The notes under the pieces: generated by a model
The model's database searches: none
What the model was told of the DNA's origin: nothing
Seen by the model: only the letters and a program-made list of their open reading frames with translations
Part shown: piece by piece, positions 1-8,410 of the stretch
How the letters are laid out: each line of letters opens with the position of its first letter
How positions within the stretch are numbered: position 1 is the first letter of the stretch
NCBI RefSeq assembly: GCF_029846635.1
Contig: NZ_JARVTG010000001.1
Location: forward strand, 956,001-1,020,000
Direction: 5' to 3'
Source of the DNA: Pokkaliibacter sp. MBI-7
GTDB taxonomy: Bacteria > Pseudomonadota > Gammaproteobacteria > Pseudomonadales > Balneatricaceae
Length of the DNA stretch: 64,000 nt
Position numbers and translations under genes: made by a program

Positions 1-119
1 AGTGCCTGTGCCAGCCAGGCCTTGAGATAGATGCTGCTGGCCTGTGCTCCCAGTACGACTGCGCTCATTAGCAAGAGCCAGAAAGTAAGCCGATATATCC
101 ATGGCCTGATCCTCAGCAT
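1..119 (-). CDS. Class GN (Gram-negative) sortase, N-terminal part, cut by the window edge
   Basis: Only the first 39 codons are inside the window. They read as a short basic stretch, a hydrophobic membrane anchor (about residues 9-24), then IYLKAWLAQ. A KAxLAQ stretch just after the anchor is typical of proteobacterial class GN sortases. The ATG (117-119) overlaps the stop codon of the upstream vWA gene (113-115) as ATGCTGA, so translation is probably coupled. Family knowledge: class GN sortases sit beside a dedicated VIT/vWA substrate, which is exactly the neighbour here. The catalytic Cys and Arg lie outside the window, so the call rests on the N-terminus and context. Confidence 0.7.
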   Translation of the reverse strand, partial: MLRIRPWIYRLTFWLLLMSAVVLGAQASSIYLKAWLAQA

Positions 120-2296
120 CCTGCTGGCTCCGTTGTATCCGGGCGCACAGCGATGGCCATCTGCTTTCTGCAGTCCAGACGCTGCTGGCGGCGCTGCAAC
201 CATGCCACCAGTGCCGCCAGAATCAGCATCGCCGTGGCCAGCATGCTGAGTAGCTCAGCCGGGGTCGCGGTACTGGGAAAGGCCAGACTACTGAGGGGAT
301 TGCCGAGCGTCATGGTATTGCCAAGTGGCATCAGGTTAGCAATGGCCTGATCCTGACTGCTGGCATCCATGGGTTTGACCGGTTCCTTGTCGACAGCCAC
401 CAGACTGGTGTAGGGCGTCAGCAGGTGATGTGCCAGCCCCAGCGCCAGTACCTGTGGCCTGATCTCTTCTTCACTGCGGCCTTCGCTCAGGGTGTCGAGC
501 AGGCTCTCAATCTTCTCCCGTGCCCACAGACTGCCCAGACTGTTATCTGCACTGCTGGCCGCCTGAGCCGACTGCTGCCACGGCTGTATGCCGAGCTTAC
601 CGCTGACCTCCACTGAGGTGACCGGCTGCTCGCTGCGAAAGGCCATCATCAGTGGCTCACCGGCATAAAGATCAGGCACCCGCTGCGGATACTGCTCGAC
701 CTGCGCACCCTGTGGCCAGTTCACCACCAGCTCCCGGGCCACCGGTGACTCCAGTTTGTTGAACAGCGCATTCATCTGTGGCGCCACATCATTGGGGTTA
801 GCGATGTAGGTAAAGGTGCCACGGCCAAACTGGGCCGCCTTGCGCATGAAGTAGGAGTTGGGCGCCGAACCGATCCCCACGGTGAACAGCCGCTTATCAC
901 CCAGCTGCTGATTGATCAGCTCAAACAGTCGCGCTTCGTCACCGACGGCGCCATCGGTGATAAAGACGATCTGTTGCAAATAGCCCTCCTCGGGTGCCCA
1001 TTGCCGTTCATCACGCTCACGCAGCGCCTGCTGCAGTGCACCGTACATCTCGGTGCCGCCATCAGCATCCAGACCATTGACGAACCGCCGCGCCATCGTC
1101 AGGCCGTACTCATCCGCTGGCCGGGGGTTGGAAAACAGCGGGAAGGTGCTGGAGTTGAACTCAATCACATTGAAGCGATCCTGCGGCGACAGGCGGTCCA
1201 GTGCCAGCTGCAGGGCATCCCGTGCCTGCCGGATCGACTCCCCAGCCATTGAGCCCGAGGTATCAATCACAAAGGTCACTTCCCGTGGCAGCGGTTGCTG
1301 ACGGATCACCGGCGGCATCACCATCAGCAAGCCGTAATGCTGACCCCCCTGCTGCTGGGTAAACAGTGCCGCCTGAGGCTGAGCGGAAGGTTTCGGCGTC
1401 CAGCTCAGGGCCAGATCGTGATCCAGCCGGCTCTGGCCCTCCAGACTAACGTCCACACCCGAGGCGCTGGCCTGCCAGTGAATGGCATCGGTACTGCTGC
1501 TGACACTGTCGAGCGCCAGCCCGGTATCCAGATGCGCACGGAAGGCCAGCTGATGGGTCCTGATCTGTTCACTCTCACCGTCAGGCTCGTTATCACTGCT
1601 CAGCGCGGTCGCGATCTGCGGCGGCGTGATCTTGTCGGCATCAGCCACCACATCAGTGGGTAACGCCCAGCCGTGACCCGACGTAGCCACCTGCTCGAAA
1701 CTGTCAGGCATTTGTGCGAAGCCCGGGATATAGCGCGGCGTCAGGGTGGTGGGAATACGCAGGCTGAACTGCCCGTCGCGATAACTGACCTGATCGACAT
1801 ATTCCAGCTCAACGCTGATGGCCGCGCCCGGCGCCACATTGGCGATCTCGATACTAAACAGATTGGCGCGCTGCTGCTCCACCAGCGCCGCCTGCCTGCC
1901 TTCAGCTTTGGCCTGTTCAAAGGTCTGCCGGGCTTCATCTTTCTCGCGAATCAGCCCTTCGATCTGGCGTTCACCGATCGTCACCAGCAGGCGCCGCACG
2001 GCGGCCTTTTCCGGCAGGGGGAAAACATAGCGGGCATTGGCCCACTGGCTGGAAGGGTTGGAGAAATGCTGGGTTACCTCTGCGCTGAGCTGCATGCCAG
2101 TGACGCTGACATCATAGGCCGTATCCAGCAGGGTCATGGGCTGGCTGACACCCGCAGGCGTCTGCACCAGCATCATGCCGATGCCCGGCTCTTCACGGGT
2201 TTCGGTGGCGTGGGCGGCACTGGCCATGCAGAGAGACAGCAGCAGAACCAGAGGTTTACGGCGAAACGAGGTGAGTAGAGTGGCAGGGGCGTTCAT
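113..2296 (-). CDS. VIT and vWA domain protein, dedicated sortase target
   Basis: 727-residue exported surface protein. The start at 2296 is chosen because AAGGAG lies 7 nt upstream; the open frame extends further without a ribosome site. A signal peptide covers about residues 1-30 (ends SAAHA). A VIT domain follows (about 35-165), then a vWA domain with the MIDAS motif DTSGSM at residues 345-350. The C-terminus has FPSTATP, a variant of the LPxTA-type sorting signal, then a hydrophobic helix and a basic tail (LQRRQQR). That is the classic sorting-signal layout. Family knowledge: these marine proteobacterial sortase targets are anchored by the adjacent class GN sortase. The exact function of the displayed protein is unknown; vWA/VIT architecture suggests protein binding or adhesion. 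Confidence 0.85.
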   Translation of the reverse strand: MNAPATLLTSFRRKPLVLLLSLCMASAAHATETREEPGIGMMLVQTPAGVSQPMTLLDTAYDVSVTGMQLSAEVTQHFSNPSSQWANARYVFPLPEKAAVRRLLVTIGERQIEGLIREKDEARQTFEQAKAEGRQAALVEQQRANLFSIEIANVAPGAAISVELEYVDQVSYRDGQFSLRIPTTLTPRYIPGFAQMPDSFEQVATSGHGWALPTDVVADADKITPPQIATALSSDNEPDGESEQIRTHQLAFRAHLDTGLALDSVSSSTDAIHWQASASGVDVSLEGQSRLDHDLALSWTPKPSAQPQAALFTQQQGGQHYGLLMVMPPVIRQQPLPREVTFVIDTSGSMAGESIRQARDALQLALDRLSPQDRFNVIEFNSSTFPLFSNPRPADEYGLTMARRFVNGLDADGGTEMYGALQQALRERDERQWAPEEGYLQQIVFITDGAVGDEARLFELINQQLGDKRLFTVGIGSAPNSYFMRKAAQFGRGTFTYIANPNDVAPQMNALFNKLESPVARELVVNWPQGAQVEQYPQRVPDLYAGEPLMMAFRSEQPVTSVEVSGKLGIQPWQQSAQAASSADNSLGSLWAREKIESLLDTLSEGRSEEEIRPQVLALGLAHHLLTPYTSLVAVDKEPVKPMDASSQDQAIANLMPLGNTMTLGNPLSSLAFPSTATPAELLSMLATAMLILAALVAWLQRRQQRLDCRKQMAIAVRPDTTEPAGC

Positions 2297-2585
2297 CCAC
2301 AGTCTCCTTGTGCTGGAGGGAGTCGGGCGACAGAGCATCAGCTCTGCGGTTGCCAGTCACTGTAGAAAGAGGCCGTGGGCAGAGCGCGTGGTGAAAACGG
2401 AGCTTGTGTGGGGATTGGATGAAGATGGCAGCACTTCCCCCAGCCACGAGGAGATTCGGTGAAGTCGTGGACAGCCCCCGGCAGCTATGGGAAGGTGGGC
2501 GTCTTCCTGCAACAGCCGCCAGACACCTCGCCGGGCAACGCTGTGCCGGATCTGCATTCAAAGGAATCTGAAGGACCCGCGCTCC

Positions 2586-3350
2586 ATGTCATCGTCACTG
2601 CACATCCTGATTGTCGAAGACGAATCCTCCATTGCCGACACCCTGACCTACGCTCTGGAGAAGGATTACTTTCAGGTCACCTGGCTGGAGACCGCCCAGG
2701 CCGCCATGCAGGCGCTAAATCAGGGCAGCGGTCAGACGCCTTTCGATCTGGTCATTCTGGATGTCGGTCTGCCGGACATGAGCGGCTTTGATGTGCTGCG
2801 CACCCTGCGTCAGCAGTCACAGCTGCCGGTGATCATGCTGACGGCCCGCAGTGAAGAAATCGACCGTATCCTCGGTCTGGAGATTGGTGCCGATGACTAC
2901 GTCACCAAGCCTTTCAGCCCCCGCGAGGTGGTCGCCCGGGTGAAGGCTGTGCTGAAGCGCCTGACCCTGGCCGCCAGCCCGCCGGTCACACCCCGGGCCA
3001 CGGCCGCCGACACCACCTCCCTCAGCACCACCGCAGCGAATGTCCGACGTCATGGCGCCCTGCAGCTCGACAGTGATACCCGGCAGGTGCAGTTTCACCA
3101 GCAGCCTGTGCAACTGACGCTGGCGGAATTCGGTTTGCTGGAGGCTCTGCTGAAAGCCAATGGCCGGGTACTGACCCGCCCGCAGCTGATGGAAAGCATC
3201 TGGACACCCAATCACCCCTCCGATGAGCGGGTGATCGATACCCATATCAAGACCCTGCGCGCCAAGCTGCGGGACATTCATCAGCAGGACGATCCGATCC
3301 AGACCCATCGCGGTGTGGGCTACAGCCTGAAACTGCAGGGCCGTTCATGA
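2586..3350 (+). CDS. creB: Two-component response regulator CreB
   Basis: OmpR/PhoB-type response regulator of 254 residues. The receiver domain has the acidic pair E11-D12, phospho-acceptor D59 (in LVILDVGLPD) and K108 (VTKPFSPRE). A C-terminal winged helix begins near residue 150 and ends THRGVGYSLK. Similarity to E. coli CreB runs the whole length (DVGLPDxSGF, TARSEExDRxLGLEIGADDYVxKPFSPREV). The ATG at 2586 gives MSSSLHILIVED; the open frame upstream does not look like receiver sequence. It overlaps creC by 4 bases. CreB answers CreC, and in enterics controls carbon-metabolism and envelope genes such as creD, which is absent here. The sortase pair is its divergent neighbour and a plausible target. 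Confidence 0.88.
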   Translation: MSSSLHILIVEDESSIADTLTYALEKDYFQVTWLETAQAAMQALNQGSGQTPFDLVILDVGLPDMSGFDVLRTLRQQSQLPVIMLTARSEEIDRILGLEIGADDYVTKPFSPREVVARVKAVLKRLTLAASPPVTPRATAADTTSLSTTAANVRRHGALQLDSDTRQVQFHQQPVQLTLAEFGLLEALLKANGRVLTRPQLMESIWTPNHPSDERVIDTHIKTLRAKLRDIHQQDDPIQTHRGVGYSLKLQGRS

Positions 3351-4816
3351 GCAGTCTGTGGCAGCGTCTGCGCCGCTATCGGCCCAGCTTCAGCCTGCGA
3401 CTGTTCTTCGTCTATTTTCTGCTGGCGGGCAGCCTGTGCTGGATCATGCTGCAGAAAGCACTGGATGAGCTGGACCTCAATGTCCGTCAGGTAGCAGAAG
3501 AAACGCTGGTGGATACGGCCAACCTGCTGGCGGCCCAGCTCAGCACCGACCTCGGCAAAGGCACCATCGATTTCACCGCGCTGGACAGCGCCAATCGTGA
3601 GTACCAGCAGCGGCAGCTGCATGCGCAGATCTATCAGGAGCTGAAGCAGCAGCCCGATCTCAATTTTTACGTCACCGATGCCAGCGGCCGGGTGCTCTTC
3701 AATACCAGCGGCCATGACATAGGCGCCGACTATTCACGCTGGCGTGATGTGGCCCTGACGCTGCGTGGCGAATACGGCGCCCGGACCAGCAAGACCGAAC
3801 CGCTGGCGGCAGAGGGCCTCAGCTCCATCATTCATGTGGCCGCACCGATCAGGACGGGTGATCAGATTGTCGGGGTGGTCAGCGTCTACAAACGCATCGC
3901 CCGCTTTGGCGGATTCCTCGCTCATTCCGCCGCCAAGCTGACCCACTACGCCATCATTCTGGGGTTATTGTCGCTGGTGTTCGGCTGGCTGATGAGCTAC
4001 TGGCTGACCCGCTCGACCCACAAGCTGGTCAGCTATGCCCGGCAGCTGGCAACCCATACCCGGGTGACAGCACCGGTGCTGCATGACCGCGAACTGCAAC
4101 AAGTCGCCGCGGCGATGACGGATATGCAGCAACAGCTGGCCGACAAGGATTATGTCGAGCGCTACGTTCACACCCTGACACACGAGCTGAAAGCCCCGCT
4201 GACAGGGCTGCGCGGCGCCACTGAAATTCTGCTGGAGCCCGATGTGCCGCCCGCCCAGCAACGCAAGTTCCTCAGTAATATCAGCCAGCTGACTGAACGC
4301 ATGACAGCGCTGGTGCAACGCCTGCTGGCACTGGCCTCACTGGAAAACCGCCGCACGCTGGGGGATACCCAGACGCTGGCACTCAAGCCGCTGTTCAGCA
4401 CCCTGCTGGATGAGCGCATGCCGCAGATACAGGCCCGGCAGCTGCAGATCGACAGTCAGTCCATGGCAGCTATTGAGGTCAGTGCCGAGCCCTTTTTGCT
4501 GCAACAGGCCATCGCCAACCTGCTCGACAACGCCATCGACTTCTCCCCGGAGGGAGGCTGTATCCGCCTGCAGGCGGGCAAGGATCAACAGGGATACTGG
4601 CTGCAGATCAGCGATGAAGGGCCGGGTATTCCGGCCTTCGCACTGGACAAGATTTATGAGCGTTTCTTCTCGCTGTCACGCCCCGGTGGCCGGTCAAAAA
4701 GTACCGGGCTGGGGCTGAGCTTTGTGCGGGAGATCATGGAACTGCATCGCGGCACCGTCGAGCTGATCAATGCCGCCGAGGGAGGGGTCAGGGCGACCCT
4801 GCGCTGGCCGGCCTGA
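3347..4816 (+). CDS. creC: Sensor histidine kinase CreC
   Basis: 489-residue membrane kinase. TM1 is about residues 18-34, a periplasmic sensor domain spans about 40-195, TM2 is about 201-218, a HAMP-like linker follows, then the H-box HELKAPLTG with phospho-acceptor H279. The ATPase domain has an N-box (NLLDNAIDF) and G-boxes (DEGPGIP, STGLGLSFV). The periplasmic motif DYSRW(R/N)DVxLTLRGxYGAR and the join VxTLTHELKxPL are diagnostic of CreC rather than of the larger kinase found in some dedicated sortase systems. The ATG overlaps the creB stop by 4 bases. It presumably phosphorylates CreB; the stimulus is unknown. Confidence 0.88.
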   Translation: MSSLWQRLRRYRPSFSLRLFFVYFLLAGSLCWIMLQKALDELDLNVRQVAEETLVDTANLLAAQLSTDLGKGTIDFTALDSANREYQQRQLHAQIYQELKQQPDLNFYVTDASGRVLFNTSGHDIGADYSRWRDVALTLRGEYGARTSKTEPLAAEGLSSIIHVAAPIRTGDQIVGVVSVYKRIARFGGFLAHSAAKLTHYAIILGLLSLVFGWLMSYWLTRSTHKLVSYARQLATHTRVTAPVLHDRELQQVAAAMTDMQQQLADKDYVERYVHTLTHELKAPLTGLRGATEILLEPDVPPAQQRKFLSNISQLTERMTALVQRLLALASLENRRTLGDTQTLALKPLFSTLLDERMPQIQARQLQIDSQSMAAIEVSAEPFLLQQAIANLLDNAIDFSPEGGCIRLQAGKDQQGYWLQISDEGPGIPAFALDKIYERFFSLSRPGGRSKSTGLGLSFVREIMELHRGTVELINAAEGGVRATLRWPA

Positions 4817-4864
4817 CAACGTGTGCGCAACTGCTGCGTATTAACCTCGCGGTCTGGAGGGGGT

Positions 4865-5332
4865 CTATTCACTGAATGAACTGACCCGCCCGCCGCTGAA
4901 AAACACTTCACGGTACACATCCCCTCGCATATTCAGATACACCCAGTGCGTACCGGTGCTGCGGTCGGGCTTGCCCCAGGCCCGGCGTACCAGTGCCGGG
5001 GTCATCCCCTCCACGACACGGCTGAACTCGGCGTAGGAGCGCATCTCCGGCTCGGTGTATTTGAGCGTCGAATGGCGTCGGCTGCGGGCGGTACTGTGGT
5101 TATCAGGCAGCACCTGATAGCCATAGACCATGCCCTGCTCTTCCGGTACGGGTGTTTCATTGACCACCACACCGGGCTGCACGGTTGACGGCATCACCTT
5201 TTCCACTTCCCCGCAGGGATGATCGGAATAGGTTTTTACGCCATTGACCAGACAGAAATAGATGTCAGCGTGAGCAGGTGGCAAGGCAACCAGGGCCAGC
5301 AGTGCAGCAAGCGTGAAGCGCATAATGTTCAT
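4865..5332 (-). CDS. Small exported DUF4124-like protein
   Basis: 155 residues with a signal peptide (about 1-22, ends PAHA). The N-terminal part IYFCLVNGVKTYSDHPCG resembles the DUF4124 pattern (hydrophobic-Y-x-C-x-x-x-G-x-x-x-Y-S-D-x-P-C) with two cysteines that may form a disulfide in the periplasm. The C-terminal half (about 90-150; MTPALVRRAWGKPD, THWVYLN) resembles the small outer-membrane-assembly-like beta fold seen in many lipoprotein-like proteins. Function unknown. It is monocistronic and convergent with creC. Three 15-bp direct repeats lie about 80-125 bp upstream of its start. Confidence 0.75.
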   Translation of the reverse strand: MNIMRFTLAALLALVALPPAHADIYFCLVNGVKTYSDHPCGEVEKVMPSTVQPGVVVNETPVPEEQGMVYGYQVLPDNHSTARSRRHSTLKYTEPEMRSYAEFSRVVEGMTPALVRRAWGKPDRSTGTHWVYLNMRGDVYREVFFSGGRVSSFSE

Positions 5333-5412
5333 CCCTGAAGAACGTGGCCGCTATGACCGCGCAGCGGCGGCAAGCAGCAGACAGTACTGAGGCCGTCATC
5401 CCTCATGGATGT

Positions 5413-5457
5413 CCGGCGCTTATACATCAGACGTTCATGTATCAAGCGTTCATGCAT
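5413..5457 (+). repeat. Three tandem 15-bp direct repeats
   Basis: Units CCGGCGCTTATACAT, CAGACGTTCATGTAT and CAAGCGTTCATGCAT follow each other with no gap. The last two match at 12 of 15 positions; the first is more divergent. They lie upstream of the minus-strand DUF4124-like gene and may be regulator binding sites. Confidence 0.6.
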
Positions 5458-5466
5458 TAAAGACAG

Positions 5467-5497
5467 CAAGGCCGCCAGAAGCAAGCTGGCGGCCTTG
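5467..5497 (-). terminator. Hairpin terminator after the SDR gene
   Basis: Perfect 12-bp stem CAAGGCCGCCAG / CTGGCGGCCTTG with a 7-nt loop, 48 bases past the SDR stop on the minus strand. A short T-containing stretch follows on that strand. The T-tract is weak, so efficiency is uncertain. Confidence 0.6.
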
Positions 5498-5544
5498 AGA
5501 GGATGTGAGATTAACGGGTCAGATGCGGTCATTCACCGCCGTGA

Positions 5545-6339
5545 TCAGGACAGATAACGTGCCGCGGGGGTGCTCAGGGACAGATTCGGAGCCATGGCCC
5601 GGCGTGCATCCACAAAGCGGCTCAGCTGCCCTGCATCAGGCAGGGAAGGCACCGTCACCCGTTCCCCCAGTGCCAGACCGCGCAGAGCGGCACCCACCAT
5701 ATCATCCACCTCCATCACCATATGGGCAGGCAGAGCATTCACGTCAACACCGGCACGGTCAAAGATTTCGGTGCGGGTCAGTCCCGGCAATACAGCCTGT
5801 ACCCGCACCCCCTGCTCACCCAGCTCATGGGCCAGCGACTCACTGAGAGACAGCACATAGGCCTTGGTGGCGTTGTAAGTGGTGCCAAAGTTTTCCGGCA
5901 TCAGTGCCAGCACCGAGGCGATATTGATCAGCGTCCCCTTGCCACGCTGAACAAAGCCCTCGGCCGCCGCGCGGGCCAGCCGGGTCAGCGCCACGATATT
6001 GAGCTGGATCATGCTCTCCACCTGATCAAAGTCAGCCTCAACAAAGCTGCCGGAGATGCTCATGCCGGCATTATTGACCAGCATGACGATACGTTCATCA
6101 CTGCGCAGGCGCTGCTCAACCAGTGCGGAATCAGCGCGAGAAGTCAGGTCGGCCTGCAGCACCTCAACCCTCACCGCAGCGGCCTCCTGCAGCTCTGCGG
6201 CCAGTACCTGCAAGCGCTGAATATCGCGGGCTACCAGCAGCAGGTCATAACCCGCTGCGGCCAGCTGACGTGCATAGCTTTTACCGATACCGCTGGAAGC
6301 GCCTGTTACCACGGCAATACCTGAATGCTGCTGAGTCAT
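5545..6339 (-). CDS. SDR-family NAD(P)-dependent oxidoreductase
   Basis: 264-residue classical short-chain dehydrogenase/reductase. The nucleotide-binding motif TGASSGIG is at residues 12-19, NNAG at 89-92, and the catalytic set is S142, Y155 and K159 (YNATK). The best-resembling subgroup acts on acyl or ketone substrates, but the substrate cannot be read from sequence. It is divergent from the thiolase gene. One copy of a 14-bp operator-like motif lies 38 bp upstream of its start, which suggests shared control with the thiolase, MaoC and TetR genes. Confidence 0.85.
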   Translation of the reverse strand: MTQQHSGIAVVTGASSGIGKSYARQLAAAGYDLLLVARDIQRLQVLAAELQEAAAVRVEVLQADLTSRADSALVEQRLRSDERIVMLVNNAGMSISGSFVEADFDQVESMIQLNIVALTRLARAAAEGFVQRGKGTLINIASVLALMPENFGTTYNATKAYVLSLSESLAHELGEQGVRVQAVLPGLTRTEIFDRAGVDVNALPAHMVMEVDDMVGAALRGLALGERVTVPSLPDAGQLSRFVDARRAMAPNLSLSTPAARYLS

Positions 6340-6377
6340 GATGTTGTCCTCGTCTGAATGGGTTTTCGTTTCATTGA

Positions 6378-6391
6378 ATGATGATCGACAT
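6378..6391 (+). promoter_or_regulatory. Operator-like 14-bp motif, copy 1
   Basis: ATGATGATCGACAT, a near-palindrome (ATG...CAT ends, GATC core). It is one of five related copies around the SDR, thiolase, MaoC and TetR genes. Probable site for the TetR at 8411. Confidence 0.5.
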
Positions 6392-6489
6392 GCAATTTAT
6401 ATTACGACCATAATTTTAAAATGCCAGCGTTTAATTTCTGATCAGTGCAATAGGGTCTGACTATTCAGAGCAGTACAAAAAACAACCTG

Positions 6490-6534
6490 TTGACTTTTAG
6501 TATGATGACCGACATTTTAAATGATACCTGTCAT
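6490..6534 (+). promoter_or_regulatory. Thiolase promoter region with operator-like copies 2 and 3
   Basis: A -35-like TTGACT (6490-6495) is followed by ATGATGACCGACAT (6502-6515) and ATGATACCTGTCAT (6521-6534), 19 bp apart start to start. The first copy would fill the promoter spacer and the second the start-site region. That is a usual arrangement for TetR repression. The -10 element is unclear (AT-rich at about 6513-6522). Confidence 0.45.
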
Positions 6535-6611
6535 TCAATGGCAGCCGCTCAGCACGCAGAGCCATGCTCGGGAAGATCACCGATCTGCCTGACTTATGAG
6601 GAGAAAACACC

Positions 6612-7751
6612 ATGAATAGCGCCGTGATCGCCGGTTACCGCCGCTCACCTTTCCATTTCGCCCGTAAGGGAGAGCTGACAGAAGTACGCCCGGATGATCT
6701 GGCGGCGCAGGTAGTAAAAGGGCTGATCGCGGCGCTGGATATCGACCCCGGCAGTATCGAAGACCTGATCATGGGCTGCGCCTACCCCGAAGCAGAACAA
6801 GGGATGAATATTGCCCGTATCACCGGCTTTCTGGCGGGGCTGCCGCAGTCCGTTGCAGGCGTTACCATCAACCGCTTCTGCGGCTCCTCCATGACCGCCA
6901 TACACTATGCGGTCGGGCAAATTCACATCGGCGCAGGCGAGGCGTTTATCTGCGCAGGTGTTGAGTCCATGACCCGTGTGCCCATGGGCGGTTTCAACTT
7001 TTCCCCCAACCCCAGCCTGATGGAGCACTACCCCACGGCCTACATCACCATGGGTCACACTGCCGAAGAAGTCGCACAGCGCTTTGCCATCAGCCGTACC
7101 GATCAGGATCAGCTGGCAGTCAGCTCCCATGCCAAAGCCACCGCTGCTCAGCAACAAGGCAGGCTGATGACGGAAATAGTGCCCATTGGCAGCGATGACA
7201 GTCTGATTAGCGCAGACGGCTGCATCCGTCCCGGCACCAGCATGGACATTCTGGCCGGGCTGAAACCGGCCTTCCATGCACTGGGCTCGGTGACGGCGGC
7301 AACCTCATCACCGCTCACTGATGGGGCTGCAGCGGTACTGGTGTGCAGTGAGGACTATGCCCGGCGGCACCGGCTGCCGATGCTGGCCCGGATCAAGGGG
7401 GTTGCCACGGCTGGCTGTGCTCCGGAAATCATGGGCATGGGGCCGCTGTACGCCACCCGGAAACTGCTGCAGCGTTGTGGCGTTCGTGCCGATGAGCTGG
7501 ATGTGGTGGAAATCAACGAAGCCTTTGCCAGTCAGGCACTGGCCTGCATTCGCGAGTTGGGGCTGGATATGAACAGGGTCAACCTTGACGGTGGAGCGAT
7601 GGCTATCGGCCACCCGCTGGGAGCGACAGGCGCCCGTATTACCGGCAAGGCAGCTGCACTGTTACAGCGTGAAGGTGGTCGTTACGCCCTGTCCACCCAG
7701 TGTGTCGGCGGCGGTCAGGGTGTCGCCACCCTGCTGGAAGCGATTGAATAA
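6612..7751 (+). CDS. Thiolase (acetyl-CoA acetyltransferase / 3-ketoacyl-CoA thiolase)
   Basis: 379-residue thiolase, near the usual length. The acyl-accepting cysteine is C90 in NRFCGSS, the catalytic His is H334 in GHPLGATGAR, and the second Cys is C364 in QCVGGGQG. The enzyme cleaves or condenses beta-ketoacyl-CoA with CoA or acetyl-CoA in the cytoplasm. Sequence alone does not separate degradative FadA-type from biosynthetic use. GAGGAG precedes the ATG. It shares operator-like motifs with an SDR and a MaoC hydratase, so the three could supply the reductase, hydratase and thiolase steps of one acyl-CoA pathway. Confidence 0.88.
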   Translation: MNSAVIAGYRRSPFHFARKGELTEVRPDDLAAQVVKGLIAALDIDPGSIEDLIMGCAYPEAEQGMNIARITGFLAGLPQSVAGVTINRFCGSSMTAIHYAVGQIHIGAGEAFICAGVESMTRVPMGGFNFSPNPSLMEHYPTAYITMGHTAEEVAQRFAISRTDQDQLAVSSHAKATAAQQQGRLMTEIVPIGSDDSLISADGCIRPGTSMDILAGLKPAFHALGSVTAATSSPLTDGAAAVLVCSEDYARRHRLPMLARIKGVATAGCAPEIMGMGPLYATRKLLQRCGVRADELDVVEINEAFASQALACIRELGLDMNRVNLDGGAMAIGHPLGATGARITGKAAALLQREGGRYALSTQCVGGGQGVATLLEAIE

Positions 7752-7772
7752 CCGGGAGGCGGCAGCGCCTTG

Positions 7773-8234
7773 TCAGGACCGACAGGGCACCACTATTCGC
7801 CCGGTAAAGATCTGTAGCGCCTGATTGTCCTGGTTGTACGTAGTGGTACGCATTACCACCATACCCCGGTCAGGCCGCGAGCGTGATGGCGTGATCTCGA
7901 TAATTTCACTCTCAGCCCGCAGCTGATCACCCGGGCGGGTCGGCGCCTTCCACTGCACCTCACCCCCGGCACCGACCAGTCCGCCCGCAATGGGCACACT
8001 TTCCACCAGCATACGCATGGTCAGCGCAGCGGTGTGCCAGCCCGAGGCCGCCAGCCCGGCAAAGAAGGTCTGTTGTGCTGCGTCTTCATCAAGGTGGAAA
8101 GGCTGCGGGTCAAACTCGGCAGCGAACTGCTTGATCTGCTCCGCCGTCAGGCTGTGTACGCCGCTGACAAAACGCTGGCCAACCTGCAAATCCTGCAGAT
8201 ACAGCAATGTGGGCGTGGCAGAAGACTGGCTCAT
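7773..8234 (-). CDS. MaoC-family (R)-specific enoyl-CoA hydratase-like protein
   Basis: 153-residue hot-dog fold protein. The catalytic region AEFDPQPFHLDE carries the expected Asp (D42) and His (H47), followed by FAGLAASGWHTAAL. Such proteins add water to 2-enoyl thioesters, usually CoA-linked. It is convergent with the thiolase (21-bp gap) and divergent from the TetR gene, with operator-like motifs in between. The substrate is not determinable. Confidence 0.82.
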   Translation of the reverse strand: MSQSSATPTLLYLQDLQVGQRFVSGVHSLTAEQIKQFAAEFDPQPFHLDEDAAQQTFFAGLAASGWHTAALTMRMLVESVPIAGGLVGAGGEVQWKAPTRPGDQLRAESEIIEITPSRSRPDRGMVVMRTTTYNQDNQALQIFTGRIVVPCRS

Positions 8235-8281
8235 GGTCTGCTCCTTGAAGATCAGGTCAGATAATGGTTGGCAGGATTTAT

Positions 8282-8295
8282 ATGATTATCGTCAT
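8282..8295 (+). promoter_or_regulatory. Operator-like 14-bp motif, copy 4
   Basis: ATGATTATCGTCAT, with ATGA/TCAT inverted ends, in the MaoC-TetR divergent gap. It matches the motif upstream of the SDR and thiolase genes. Confidence 0.5.
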
Positions 8296-8351
8296 AGAAA
8301 AAGCAGCCTACGCCGATTGCTGGTGGGTTTCTGTTCGACCTTGGGTGTAGA

Positions 8352-8365
8352 ATGACGATCAACAT
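8352..8365 (-). promoter_or_regulatory. Operator-like 14-bp motif, copy 5
   Basis: On the minus strand it reads ATGTTGATCGTCAT. It lies 46 bp before the TetR start and would allow autorepression. Confidence 0.5.
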
Positions 8366-8410
8366 ACCATCTCACCGCCCGGCGGACCATTTGCAGGAGT
8401 GAAACGACCC

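Noticed and set aside
2297..2585. CreB binding tag (TTCAC-N6-TTCAC) between the sortase target and creB
   Set aside because: Single GTGAA words occur near 2391 and 2459 but are not spaced as a tandem tag, so no site is called.
2487..4816. Dedicated sortase-system regulator and kinase (PdsR/PdsS type) instead of CreBC
   Set aside because: Kinase length (489) and the DYSRWRDVALTLRGEYGAR and VHTLTHELKAPL segments match CreC better.
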